Source: Nothopassalora personata
Taxonomy: Eukaryota; Ascomycota; Dothideomycetes; Mycosphaerellales; Mycosphaerellaceae
DNA length: 64,000 nucleotides
Direction: 5' to 3'
NCBI GenBank assembly: GCA_033816765.1
Contig: CM066292.1
Location: 2,852,001-2,916,000, forward strand
Within the stretch, counting starts at the first letter, position 1, and every line of letters starts with the position of its first letter. Made by a program: the position numbers and the translations under genes. Of the stretch, positions 27,305-37,689 are shown in pieces. The notes beneath the pieces were generated by a model, which did not search any database, was not told the origin of the DNA, and saw only the letters and a program-made list of their open reading frames with translations.

Positions 27305-28441
27305 TCAGTGTCGCAGAAAGTCCCAGCCGACCTCTGTCTTCCCTCCTCCGACACAAACCTCCGGCCGTGCCTTCTTTCGTGCACTTCTCTTCGGCTTCGG
27401 CTGATCGGTCAATGACTGTTCTTTCACTGGCGGCTTGTTGGCTGGACTACCTCCGAGATATGGATGCTGTGCCAGCCCAAGATGTGCAGGAAGCTCGTGT
27501 ATTGGTTTCGTCTTCTGCTTACTGCCTCGCCATCTCCTTGCCTTCAATTGAGCTGGACTGTTGACAGAGCGTTAGCATACTCCACGAGAAGAAGAATTGC
27601 AGTGCGCAGTCTGCAAAAGCGATCGCTCGAAGATGTGCTGGGGATATTCGCACCTCGCCGTCAGGTCGTCCGCTTTGACTGCTTCCTCCTGTTTCTTCAC
27701 CATGGTCCAATAGTCGCGCCAGAAGCCCAAGTTGACGTGGAGACTGCGCCGTATCAAGAAGCCTGAAGCCACGAGCTCATGAACTATGTTGAAGGCCGCA
27801 CTTCCATAGAGGCACTTGCGGAAAGACATTGCGTACAGGAACTCGCCTTGCCACATGAGGCACAGCGTCAAGACCATGCACTTGTCCGCGGCGAATACAG
27901 CTAGAACGTACATGTCGCTTTGTCCCTTCTGCGCGCACGGTCAGCTTACCGGCGACTTGAAGGACCACGCACGTACGTCGAAATAAGCTTGAGATATCTC
28001 GCGACTCTCTGGACAGTACACGGGAAGATTGTCGGACAGTGCCTTGATGATGTCGTGGTAGAGGCTGAAATGTGCGATGGTGATGAAAACCGTGCTGTAC
28101 CAAATCAAGAGGACAAGAAGGCCGTCACGGAAGCCGTGCATGAAGATGGCGTACAAGAGCGTTGGGGACAGTATCGGGCTCCAAGGTGATCGTGCCAGGT
28201 CTCGCATCCATTGCGGCATCTCTTCGATCGGAGGTATCTTTGTGGCGGGTGGCGTGTCGGTACGAGGATGAAGTGATGACTGCGGTGTCGCATTGAGGTC
28301 CGTGTAGATACGGACACAGTCGTGCACCAGGAGCCTGAACAATGTCAAGGACTCGAGAAGGTCCAATGACTCCAGAATCTTCGCGATCTTCATTGTCGTC
28401 GCCGGTTGTTGCGGTTGAGAGTGGGCGGGTGCAGAATGCAA
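27305..28441 (-). CDS. Uncharacterised membrane protein, three exons
   Basis: Proposed exons are 28441-27977 (the start could be the inner ATG at 28393, MKIAKILESLDLLESL), 27928-27654 and 27557-27305. Intron 27976-27929 has GTACGT and GCTGAC before CAG. Intron 27653-27558 has GTGCGA and GCTAAC before CAG, and removing it bypasses an in-frame TAA. Exon 1 has hydrophobic segments near ILSPTLLYAIFMHGF and GLLVLLIWYSTVFITIAHF. Exon 2 has another around YVLAVFAADKCMVLTLCLMW. The C-terminal tail is basic (PKPKRSARKKARPE). The mixture suggests a polytopic membrane protein with a cytosolic basic tail. I do not recognise the family. The second intron is less certain than the first. Confidence 0.6.
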
Positions 28442-29480
28442 GAGATTGGCGATGAAATGAAGTGAGCAAACGGCTTCACATGCAGACCCTGAAACGGCTT
28501 CGCTACGCGAGACTGACGCGCGAAGACCTCATATCTACGGACACCTGGCCAATGGATCCATCTACGAAGGGATGGGATTGAGTGTAACCTTGACCCCGGC
28601 CATCATCAATTCCACGCCTTACTTGGCGGCCTGCTGGTATTCCCATCAGTGATCATAATCCTCCCAGAGCTGACTATATCGATTTGCCCGTCTTCGCTAC
28701 CTTCTCTTCGACCTTCGTTCGCTAATAAGACTGAGGCGACCTTGCGTCATGCTAGGGTGCTTCTGCCCACGTCATCGGAATTCAAGACGCGTCGGTACAT
28801 GCATTACGTTCGCAGCAAGGATATGGAGGCCATAGTGGATGCGCAGAAGAAAGAGGCATCGCCAAAGCCACTCGATGAGGCTCCGTGGCACGCTGTGAGG
28901 TGCGCGCAGAGCCTCGGATTCCCCATCGAGGTCTCGCACTGGTCTTTCGACCCCTGTAACACACGGTGTAGTTCAACTCCCTCTTCTGCTGAAGTACTGT
29001 GGACTTCAGTCTTCTCCTTTTGCTCCATTGAAGGTCGCGCGCTCGAGTCGAGATGTGGTGACCTTGTGACGATGTTGCATTCTTGTTGCCATATCGCTGG
29101 CGTGGGTGACAAGGATGGCAACTGGTTGGCTTCTTGGGGCAGCTACGTCAGGTGATATGTAACGAGTGATCGATTTGTGTAGTTTTGGTTGTTTCAATAA
29201 GGATAAGTGACTGTTGTCGTGCTTCAATGATGGAATTGAGCTCTCAGTTCAAGCATACCATACTTCCCCAAGACGAGGCGGGTAATCTACATTATAGCTA
29301 TGGTGGACCAAACACTGTCCGAACGGCTCATGATTAAAGATTCAAAAAAACACCCTTTCTCGTCTCAGTTGTGCGCTCAATGCCTCATACGATGAAGCTC
29401 TCTGCGATCGATGCGTCCAATGATCAACCATCAAATGCCATTTCCGAAAAGACAGCGTCCAGGACAAGAGCGTGGGAAAC
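28442..29480. other. Intergenic, no gene seen
   Basis: Overlapping short ORFs only; a plus-strand 168-aa frame (28649-29155) has no recognisable features. It probably holds the upstream region of the membrane protein gene. Confidence 0.35.
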
Positions 29481-29499
29481 ACTGAAGGAGTCAGCTCAG

Positions 29500-29760
29500 A
29501 CGATGCGACAGCTGAAGAGAATCACACTTATATCTCACACAAGGTGGCACACCACGTTGTGCGTGTGCTGCAGTCGATAGGTCCCCCTTCAAAAGTACAG
29601 AGCCCCATTATTGGAATCGTCACCACCATCACGCTGCTCCTTTGTATATTTGATATACTCCTGGATCCCCAACCAGAGAAGAAATACCGTCGGTATAGCC
29701 GTCAAGCCCATGAGGATGAGAATCGTCGAACCCGTCATACCACAAACGCGGACCTGCCAC
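29500..29760 (-). other. Diverged copy of a single-pass membrane module
   Basis: The minus-strand frame from ATG 29728 reads MTGSTILILMGLTAIPTVF, a membrane segment, then QEYIKYTKEQRDGGDDSNNG and ends ALYF-stop. This parallels the end of the neighbouring ORF at 29830-30285 (membrane segment, YEYHLKPKEQEKNRDG, NNGTLYL-stop). Similarity continues past both stops into a Cys-containing frame (LCTFEEGPIDC against LCTFEGGPIDC). It could be a second exon of the same gene or a decayed tandem duplicate. Confidence 0.4.
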
Positions 29761-29829
29761 TGTCAGATAGAATTCTCGGAGAAGGTGTCACAAAGCGTTG
29801 TGTCGACGGTACAGTCAATCGGTCCCTCC

Positions 29830-30285
29830 TCAAAGGTACAAAGTTCCGTTGTTGGGCAACCCATCACGATTCTTCTCCTGCTCCTTCGGCTTGAGATGAT
29901 ACTCGTAGACGAGGCCATAGGTAAAAGCCGCAAGCGCGGCAACAAAGATCGCGCACCCAAGTACGAGACGCTTACGATAGACGCACCAGTCGGGCCACTC
30001 AATGTCGAAGTGTGGAAAGTGCTTAGGGTCGTGCAGTGGGAAGCAACTTACTGGTTCCCTGCGTCGCTGGGCGACTGCGGGTCCGTTGTTCGCCTCTGTA
30101 TCATCTTGCTGCGGCGATGCAGGTGGCGATGCAATCCGGATGGATTCCTCAGCTTGACCGTCGACGTTGCCGAGAGGAGGTTCGTCTCGATATAGGGGCA
30201 TGTATGTGTTGAGAGGTGGCGCGGGTGTTATGGCATCTTCGTCGATGCTTTCGAGGGGAGTTGAGTCTCGAAGTCTCCTCGACAT
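29830..30285 (-). CDS. Uncharacterised single-pass membrane protein
   Basis: A 151-aa ORF from ATG 30285. The N-terminal 100 residues are polar, Pro-rich and acidic. A membrane segment follows (about residues 105-126, RLVLGCAIFVAALAAFTYGL), then a short charged tail (EYHLKPKEQEKNRDG). A conserved-looking block WPDWCVYRKR comes just before the membrane. After the stop, another frame stays Cys-rich (CPTTELCTF, GPIDCTVDTTLCDTF) and leads to the duplicated module at 29500-29760. The real gene may therefore have two membrane segments with a Cys-rich loop, joined by an intron I could not place. Confidence 0.45.
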   Translation of the reverse strand: MSRRLRDSTPLESIDEDAITPAPPLNTYMPLYRDEPPLGNVDGQAEESIRIASPPASPQQDDTEANNGPAVAQRRREPVSCFPLHDPKHFPHFDIEWPDWCVYRKRLVLGCAIFVAALAAFTYGLVYEYHLKPKEQEKNRDGLPNNGTLYL

Positions 30286-31174
30286 GCTTGTGGCGTCGAG
30301 GACGTGATTTAGGGGTTATGTTGCTGTATTGTTGTGGTGATGGAGTCTATATTGTGCTTGTCGAGGTCTGTCGATACCGATCCCGCGATAGAAAGTGCTT
30401 CGGATCCGATATTGACGTTTGCGTTGATGTTTTAAGTATGTGTGAAGACAATCGTGAGCCAGCCGAGAATGTCAACATATGGTGTCGTCTGGAGAGGGAA
30501 CTGCGATATCGATGGTGGCAACAACAATCTGGTCGACGGAACAGCAGTTCATGATCACGGAAGCTGTAGTGATGAGCAACGTCCATCTGCTCCATGTGCA
30601 GGGCCTTCCTTCCATCTCATCCGCCTGTTAGGCCTCGTGTGCCCAGGGCGTGGAAGCTGCGATGGCACGTGAAGCCGACCGGGCGGCATTGAATGATACA
30701 CGAGGAAGGCTTTGGTAGCCTCTCAGATTTCCACGGGACTTCTACTGCTTGCGGGAAACTTCGGTATTGACACTCGTGGCAGGCCTTCAGCAGTCGCTCA
30801 ACTCTGCACGATGAGAGCGAAATCGTCCTTCGGGATTGTCAAGGTGTAGATGCTGCCTGTTGGCCGAGATGACAACCATTGAAGCGAGGACATGGTCATT
30901 CTTGTGTTTTTCCCCATCACTTCGTTACCTTGAGAGGACGTATGGACTCGTGCCACATCACATTCACTGCAATTCTTCACCTCGTATCATCCTCGGTAAT
31001 CTGCAGGTGCGCTAGTCCGTAAGAAGTAGTTGGCAAAATTGATCTGCAGTAGATCTTCCCACCATCGAGTGGTGGACGGCATAGTGCCAAAGCTACCAGA
31101 TACCGAGGCTTGCAGTATTTGTATGTAAGAAATAGGATACTGGCCAGCATGGAGTGCTGAACAAAGCGGCCACC
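30286..31174. other. Intergenic, no gene seen
   Basis: This is the shared upstream region of the minus-strand membrane protein gene and the plus-strand lipase gene. Short ORFs only. Confidence 0.4.
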
Positions 31175-32230
31175 ATGAAGTTCGAAACCACTCTCGCGAG
31201 TTGCCTGACAATTTTGACCGTCCAAGCAGCCGTCATTGGCAAGCCTAGCACCCAGAAGCCGAGAACTAATGGTATGCGGCATGTCTCGGTTTCAACTCCA
31301 GAGGCTGATAATCGATAGTCGACCAGAGCCTGTACAATGAGCTGATCTACTATGGCAAATACGCGCCAACATATCCGAAAGCACCGTGCCAGATACCGCC
31401 ACAAGGCACAGTGGTTCAGGGCTTCGCCAATGCAGACCCGGCTACGGAGATGACACTGTTCCGTCACGATGGCGATCGAGAACTGGTCATGGCCTTCCCA
31501 GGTACAGCTGGTCTGGAAGATCTTCTCACCGACATCAGTGCGACACTCGTGCCGTATGTGACTCCAGGAGTCACATGCTTGACCTGCCAAGTGCACATGG
31601 GTGGCCTCAAAGCCTGGAATGCAATCCAGCCGGAGTCAAAGAGAGTGTTAGACCAGGCCATCGCAGCGTACCCCAGCTATAAGTTCAAGATCGCAGGCCA
31701 CAGTCTTGGTGGAATGATGTGCAAGATGGCGTATGCGAGCTTCGCTGCCCAAGGATATGATGTCGCTGCTGCGTATTCGTATGGCGAGTTCAGGACAGGC
31801 AACCAGGCTTTTGCGGACTTTGTTGATGCATTGAGCGGCAACACGGATGACAACCAGGGGCCTTACCATCGGGTCACACACGCCGCTGGTGAGTAGCTCT
31901 GCTCGGGATGATGCGTTCAATTTTGCTGACGTTCGAACAGATGGCGTGCCTCAAGTGCTGCGACAGGAGATTGGGTATCGCCACTCCAGGACTGAGTACT
32001 GGCTCCAGAAGGGAGCTGATGGTCCTTCCACGACTTTCCGCTGCTACGGCCAGGAGCCAGAGGACTGTAAGTGATGACATGTGCCCTATGGCTATGGTGG
32101 ACATGGATGCTGACCATCTTGTTTTTCAGGCAACAATTCCCAGCTGGCCATCGGCGTCCTTGGCATCAACTTCGATCACATTTTCTACCCAGGCATAAAT
32201 GTCACAGGATGCGGCGGATTCACTAGATAG
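31175..32230 (+). CDS. Secreted class 3 (fungal-type) lipase
   Basis: Four exons: 31175-31271, 31319-31888, 31941-32066 and 32130-32230. The introns are 47, 52 and 63 bp, all GT..AG with fungal branch sites, and phases agree, giving 297 aa. The N-terminus (MKFETTLASCLTILTVQAAV) is a signal peptide. The nucleophile elbow GHSLGG is near residue 162. The catalytic Asp is expected in AADGVPQVL (about 224) and the His in DHIFYPG near the C-terminus, as in Thermomyces-type lipases and related feruloyl esterases. Eight or so cysteines suggest disulphides. It would hydrolyse triglycerides or related esters outside the cell. The start has a good context (GCCACCATGA). The codon for the likely catalytic Asp is split by intron 2. 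Confidence 0.9.
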
Positions 32231-32665
32231 ATAGATAGCGAGGGCAGTGCTATGTTGCACCAAGAGCCTGCCCTGATTGTGAAGCAGATATTCCATCTTC
32301 GCCATGTTGCTGTCAGTAGAGTTTGTACGCATGTGGATGCTGCGAACGTGTGATCCTTGATGAGCCATGAGCGACAGTCATTGTGTTGATGGCATCATTA
32401 GGACGAGCAGCTTCGATGATGTCGCCTGCGAATAGGTCGGTAAATCATGAAGTGAAGAGCGTGGTTGTGGTCGTTTTGTTCAAGCAATAGGACAGGGCAG
32501 TGGCAAATTCTCGGCTGATGACTAACCAACTTTCGGTGCGGTACTCACGTTCCTGCTCTTTGCTTCTTGTTGTCTACACGTACAGCACATCAGCGACCAT
32601 TCCTCGAGGACTTTCTCCCTGCATCACGGTCGCGAAGGTCTTGCAGACACGACTACCCTGCAATC
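32231..32665. other. Intergenic region between lipase and KIN17 genes
   Basis: No gene seen. The stretch before 32666 is the likely KIN17 promoter and leader; an in-frame extension to 32567 is open but lacks conserved sequence. Confidence 0.5.
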
Positions 32666-33715
32666 ATGGGCAAAGCAGAAGTGGGCAGCACGAAATATGT
32701 GGCCAACAAGATGAAGGCCAAGGGCCTGCAGCGGCTGCGGTGGTACTGCCAGATCTGCGAGAAGCAATGTCGCGACGAGAACGGCTTCAAGCAGCACACC
32801 ATGTCCGAAGGCCACGTGCGCGCCATGGTGCTGGTCGGCGAAGACCCGAAAAAGTTCATCAACGACTATTCACGACAGTTCCAGCGCGACTTCCTCCAGC
32901 TGCTCAGAACGGCGCACGGCGAGAAGAAGGTGCACATGAACAACTTCTACCAGGAGTACATCCGAGACAAGGAGCACGTGCACATGAACGCGACCAAGTG
33001 GCCGAGTCTGACCGAATTCGCGAAGCATCTGGGACGAGAAGGCATCTGCAGAGTCGAAGAGGGCGACCGCGGCCTCGAGATTTCGTGGATCGACGATAGC
33101 GCTGCGGCAATCAGCCGGAGGGAGGACATCAAGAAGAAGGATCGTCTAGCAAAAGGAGACGAAGACATCGAGTCGAGGTTGCTGGAGCAGCAGGTCAAGC
33201 GAGCACAGGAAGAGGCAGCCAAGAAGCGGAAAGCGGAAGAGCAGCTACAACCACGTCCAATACCGGCAGAAGCTGACGCTGTCGAAGGTACACCTACCGA
33301 ACCTGTAAAGGTGTCTGGCTTCAGCCTGAAGGCGAAGGCTCCAGTGAAGGTGAACCCTGCACCGGAGGCAAAGCAAGAGGGTGAAGCTATCGCAATAGAT
33401 ACATTCTCGCCTGCTGATAAGGCAGATGAGCGCATACCGGCCAAACAGGATCTGGAGGTTAAGGATGAGGACGAGAACAAGAGCACTCCAACCAAGGCCG
33501 AAGCGCCTGCGAAGCTGTCACTTGCTGGACTGAAAAAGGCAAGTGGTGGCAATCCGCTGGCGAAGAAGAACCCATTCGCAAAGCCCAAAGCCTTCGCTGC
33601 GCCTGAGCCCGAGAAGAAGATGAGTAATGCCGAGCGCATCATGAAGGAAGAAATGGAGCGCAAGCGAATGGCCGATGAGCGCGGCCATGGCGCAAAACGG
33701 CAACGAATGTCATGA
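32666..33715 (+). CDS. KIN17: KIN17-family zinc-finger protein
   Basis: A 349-aa nuclear protein of the KIN17 family, which binds curved DNA and RNA and is linked to DNA replication, repair and splicing. The start MGKAEVGSTKYVANKMKAKG at 32666 is typical of the family. A C2H2 finger follows at about 28-50 (WYCQICEKQC ... HTMSEGH). Then comes the Kin17 middle domain (about 52-160) with FLQLLRTAHGEKKVHMN and WPSLTEFAKHLGREG. The C-terminal half is Lys/Glu/Ala-rich and of low complexity, ending with a basic stretch (RGHGAKRQRMS) that looks like a nuclear signal. The KOW-type C-terminal domain of the animal protein is not evident. Single exon. Confidence 0.92.
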   Translation: MGKAEVGSTKYVANKMKAKGLQRLRWYCQICEKQCRDENGFKQHTMSEGHVRAMVLVGEDPKKFINDYSRQFQRDFLQLLRTAHGEKKVHMNNFYQEYIRDKEHVHMNATKWPSLTEFAKHLGREGICRVEEGDRGLEISWIDDSAAAISRREDIKKKDRLAKGDEDIESRLLEQQVKRAQEEAAKKRKAEEQLQPRPIPAEADAVEGTPTEPVKVSGFSLKAKAPVKVNPAPEAKQEGEAIAIDTFSPADKADERIPAKQDLEVKDEDENKSTPTKAEAPAKLSLAGLKKASGGNPLAKKNPFAKPKAFAAPEPEKKMSNAERIMKEEMERKRMADERGHGAKRQRMS

Positions 33716-35007
33716 CTCTTGGTCGGGGCGTGAAGGTTACGATCCATTAGCGTGGGTGTCTTGGCGTTGGGATGCTGACTCTGATGCTGCATAGAGTCGA
33801 AGATGTTACCACGGCCTTAGCGTCGATACGCGATCCATCAAGGCCATATGACTGTGGCGAAAACTTGTCATACTACTCAGCTTTGACAGCTATCGGCCTA
33901 TTGCGACTCACTAGGAAACCTCCCCATCGCGACATTGTCCCTACGACGCGACTTAACAGAGTCACAGCTTGGATTTAGCCCAGCATCAAGCTCTTCCCCG
34001 ATGGGCACACTAGTCGATCAGCGACGGCAATGGTCCTTCTTACTAGGCGGCGCTGTACGCCCTAAGCGACATGACGAAGCCTCCGTGAATGAGCACATGC
34101 CTTGACGCCGTCTTCTTAGTTATTGAACTCTTTCAAGTTCGACTAAGGGCGCCCTACTGGCAGCAGAAACTCGCTGGGGCGCGGGCCTCGAAGTAAATCG
34201 TAACCTCGGAGTGTAGAGAAGCGCACGACACATGCCGGCCTCTTACCGAAAGCTTGTTATAAGACTTACAATCAGCAAGCATACCTGGGCCTGCGAGGTT
34301 ATACGGCCGAATAGTGGCATACGCGCAACGAGACCAGAGGCCGCTCGGCGTAGTGCAAGCCCTCCTCCATGATGAAACGACGCCCGTCTCGAGTCTATCT
34401 CGACTTCGGTGATCGCACTGTTGCGAACCTGGTTGGCCATCGTTTGTCACCATCATGCAGCGTCACGCGGCTTGTGGCGTCGCTATGAGAGCAGTGGCTC
34501 CACGGTGTGGATTACTACACTTATCTTCCTACGAGGCTCGTGTTCACATGCTGCAGGCATGTTCATTGGTGTATCAGATCCAGATAGAAACTACCCTGCG
34601 AGCACTAAGCAAAGTCGCCAAAGTCCCAGTATCAAGCCTCGAAGGCCTTCGCCTTTGCTCGAGGATGGACTGGTCAAGAACCATGTCAGTACCGAATAGA
34701 GTATATCTACGAAACTCTCGCGCCTTCCTTCCCTTGCTCTTCATTGGTCGCCAATGCATCTTGTTGTATTAGAAACACCTATTCTGTAGACCAGTACCTT
34801 TCTTAGGCGAGTCGCGTGCTTTTAACAGCGCAAATAATGCGAGGTCCAGCCTTCATCTGAGCGAGCTTGACCACAGTCCAGGCACAGCTTCGCCTAGACG
34901 AAAACGTGCCGGCCATATCCTAACTCGCGGCACGACAGGCGAAAACGGAAATTGCGAACAGCGATAGCACAAACGCACGATTGGTTTTAGGCAATCAGAG
35001 CCGATTC
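33716..35007. other. Intergenic, no gene seen
   Basis: About 1.3 kb between KIN17 and a decayed propeller gene. Only short unrelated ORFs. Composition looks slightly AT-enriched but not RIP-like. Confidence 0.4.
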
Positions 35008-35745
35008 GACTGTCATCCCAATTTCTCACACGATGGCCAATTCGTTATCTTCACACCATAGCGCAATGGCATCGGGAACTCGGATATCTTTCGCGTCCGG
35101 CCAGATGGTAGCGATCTGGAACGACTTCTGGGCCCTTAATCCGTCGAAGAGCAAGGAGTACTGTCCTCCGATAGCAGTATGCTTGCGTGCACGGCTATGT
35201 CAGGACTGCTGCGGGTCCAGGCCAGGATTGCAAAGGCAACATATGGGTCATGGATCTAGCTTCTACATAGCGAGAAGACCTGCTTAACCAATTCAGACGG
35301 GACGGGGTCACGGCATTTCAAGCCGCAGTGGTCGCCTGACGGATCACACGCTGAACGATGACATTCCTAGTCTCTCCCTTGATGGGGAGAAGATTGTGTG
35401 GGCGAGGAGGATGAATGCGATGAATTTAAATATTGGTACTGTTAGGACTGATGGGAGTGTTTTAAGGGTTCTGACGACGAGTCGCGCGAATGATGGGCAT
35501 GCTACGTAAGTTTGTAGTCTTTTTGTATAGAAAAAAAAGGCTTTGGCTAATGATCATGATTAGCTGGACGAGTGACGGCCGTATCTTCTGGTGCAATGGC
35601 GCAAACGGCTAGACGAACGAGGAAGTCACGTATGATGTGGCGGAGCGGCCGTATGGGAATATATGGATTATGGATGCTGACGGTGGTAGTAAGAGGCAGC
35701 TTACTCACAGGATTTGGGCAGGAGGATACCGTTTTGCTTTCGCAA
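35008..35745 (+). pseudogene. Decayed TolB/PD40-type beta-propeller gene
   Basis: Typical propeller-repeat phrases can be read on the plus strand in shifting frames: SHDGQFVIFTP and DIFRVRPDGSDLERL (35020-35135), SLSLDGEKIVWARR then NIGTVRTDGSVLRVLT (35370-35480), TSDGRIFWCNG (35566-35600), and NIWIMDADGGSKRQLT (35655-35705). A possible intron (GTAAGT at 35506 to TTAG at 35562) separates two of them. In-frame stops and frame changes break the gene. TolB-like propellers usually sit in secreted or periplasmic-type proteins; the fungal role is unknown. The 3' end runs against the GH18 gene's stop. Confidence 0.6.
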
Positions 35746-35794
35746 GGAAACTTTGTGAAGAAGTTGTATCATGGATTGTACAGAAGTATTACTA

Positions 35795-37009
35795 CTACTC
35801 TTTCTGCCCCAGGCCTCCCAGAAGATTCAACCCCAGAATCTGCAACGCGCCCCCAAGGTCTCCCCGACTGATGTTCAACGCCCTCACAGCGGCAATATGC
35901 AACGCCCCCAAGCCCTCAAGTTTACTCATCAACTCGGGATACGGCGCAGGACCATAACTAACCGGATCCAACCCAACACTCTGTCTCTCCTCCAACTCGC
36001 TCTCAACCTCACCCTCATCCCTCTTCTTCGCCGTCCCAAAAGCACTAGCCCCCATGGGCGCAACCCACTGATACGGCTGCGGAAGATTATCCTTCAGGCC
36101 AGCATCCCAATACTCCCAGCCTATCACGCCTCCAAAAGAGTTCCCGTACGAGGAACGGAGAGACTTGATAGTGCTTTGATATTTCGTGAGGTTGAACCAG
36201 CCGCTTCCGCCGTCGTTGGGGTTGTCAAGGACTCCCAGTGAGACGCGACTCGCAGCCCAACCATTCTTGATAATGCTCATGTATCCATTTGGCGTACTGG
36301 CGTCGCCCCATCCGTTGTAGAATTGGGGGTTGTACCAGTTGACCAATTTCCCATTCGGTCTGTTGGAGTTCGTCGCGTAGCGGTCGAGAGTCTTGTACGA
36401 GAAACCGCCTAGGCCGTAGCCAGAGGCTTGTAACTCGGAGGCTACGGGGGCCATGGTGAGGAGGAAATTTGTTCCGAAATCGCGGTTGAAGCGTTGGAGG
36501 AGGGCAAGGGGGCAGGTGTAGCTGACTCTCTCCTCGATGTCGAGATTAACTCCATCGAGCTTATGGAATTTGAGAGTGTAGTACAATGGCATATAATACG
36601 TCTCGTTAATACCTCCATTCCTGCCAGAGCAAAGTCTCGGGTAAGAGCCTGCGGCGGCACCGCCGATCAACATCAGGACTTTTACTCCTGTGCGCTGGAG
36701 CTGGGCTGTTTCATTCCACACGTTGTCCCAGATTGTGTCGTTGGGGTTATTGTCGTTGAGGGTGATGGCTTTGGGGTCGGAGTTGATGTGGAGGGATGCG
36801 AGGTGGACGTGGGTGAGTTGAGTTGGGTTTTGGATCATGGGGAGCATAGAGAATTGGCCTGAGCCAGAGGGGGTGCGGAAGGTCTGGACGTAGATTTGGT
36901 TGCGGGGTGGGTTGTAGGCATCGCGCTTGGATAGGGCGTTTTCTTCTGCTGGGAGCGCGAAGGCGAGTGTGGCGAGGGCCAGCGCTGAGGTTAGGGAGAG
37001 GAGTTTCAT
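35795..37009 (-). CDS. Secreted GH18 family glycoside hydrolase (chitinase or ENGase-like)
   Basis: 404 aa from ATG 37009 (MKLLSLTSALALATLAFALP, a signal peptide). The ORF is open 29 codons further up, but that part does not resemble a leader. A KR site near residue 28 may end a propeptide. GH18 features are the KVLMLIGGAAAGSY strand near 110 and the catalytic strand LDGVNLDIEE near 157. The family consensus is DxxDxDxE; here the second Asp is Asn, while the catalytic Glu and the Asp two before it remain. Later strands carry QFYNGWG and GGVIGWEYWDAG, as expected for the barrel. The C-terminus has an unrelated 60-residue tail. Substrate could be chitin or N-glycans; activity may be altered by the D-to-N change. 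Confidence 0.82.
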   Translation of the reverse strand: MKLLSLTSALALATLAFALPAEENALSKRDAYNPPRNQIYVQTFRTPSGSGQFSMLPMIQNPTQLTHVHLASLHINSDPKAITLNDNNPNDTIWDNVWNETAQLQRTGVKVLMLIGGAAAGSYPRLCSGRNGGINETYYMPLYYTLKFHKLDGVNLDIEERVSYTCPLALLQRFNRDFGTNFLLTMAPVASELQASGYGLGGFSYKTLDRYATNSNRPNGKLVNWYNPQFYNGWGDASTPNGYMSIIKNGWAASRVSLGVLDNPNDGGSGWFNLTKYQSTIKSLRSSYGNSFGGVIGWEYWDAGLKDNLPQPYQWVAPMGASAFGTAKKRDEGEVESELEERQSVGLDPVSYGPAPYPELMSKLEGLGALHIAAVRALNISRGDLGGALQILGLNLLGGLGQKE

Positions 37010-37689
37010 GGTTGGAAGGTACAGATGCGATGCGCGAAGAGAGGAACGGAACGTGCGAGGGAGAGTCTCGTCACTATAAAGCTCTGCCGTATGCACTGAC
37101 TTACTCAGGCTATGGGATCTGAGGAGTGAAGATGGGTGATCTTTGCCGCAAGAAGCCTTGAGAAGTCAAACTACGTGGGTCCAGTCGTTGCACCAAGACT
37201 CTGTGGCTGGCTGATCTCAGTCGTGCTGTCAACGGCCATCGGCCGACGGTCGCCTCGTGTCGCCCAGTGGGGCAGAGACACTGCAACCATGGTTCTATCA
37301 AGGAGAGAATCCATACACGTGTGATAGCAAATTCATGCAGGACGAATTCTCCGATGTCCAGAAGTGCAGTAGTGTCTCCAGACTGCGCAGAATTTTGCTC
37401 AAAATGGCATAGGCAGGTGATATAGATCTGCGTTCTCAGGTGAGCCATGGAGGATCTGGGCCGAGCGAAGGATGATGTGAGTTGTTGTGGCGTTCGGCCG
37501 TTGGGTCCAGATCTGCTTTTGCAAAAAGTCTAAAGACCTATCGAGGCCAGCAGCACGTGACCATTATCGTGTATTGCGTTTTCTCGTGTTGCGCGTCCAC
37601 ATCTATTCTGTCGTCTTTCGTTCACCTTCGCGCATAATGTCGCATGCCAAAGCCTCCCTCACTTCGGCCTCTCGTGGCTCGAAGACGGC
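37010..37689. other. Intergenic, no gene seen
   Basis: Between the GH18 start and the GluRS stop. It holds the GH18 promoter; no gene is recognised. Confidence 0.5.

Noticed and set aside
32947..33792. 281-aa minus-strand ORF opposite KIN17
   Set aside because: Complement of the Lys/Glu/Ala-rich KIN17 tail, which yields Ser/Phe/Leu-rich shadow protein.
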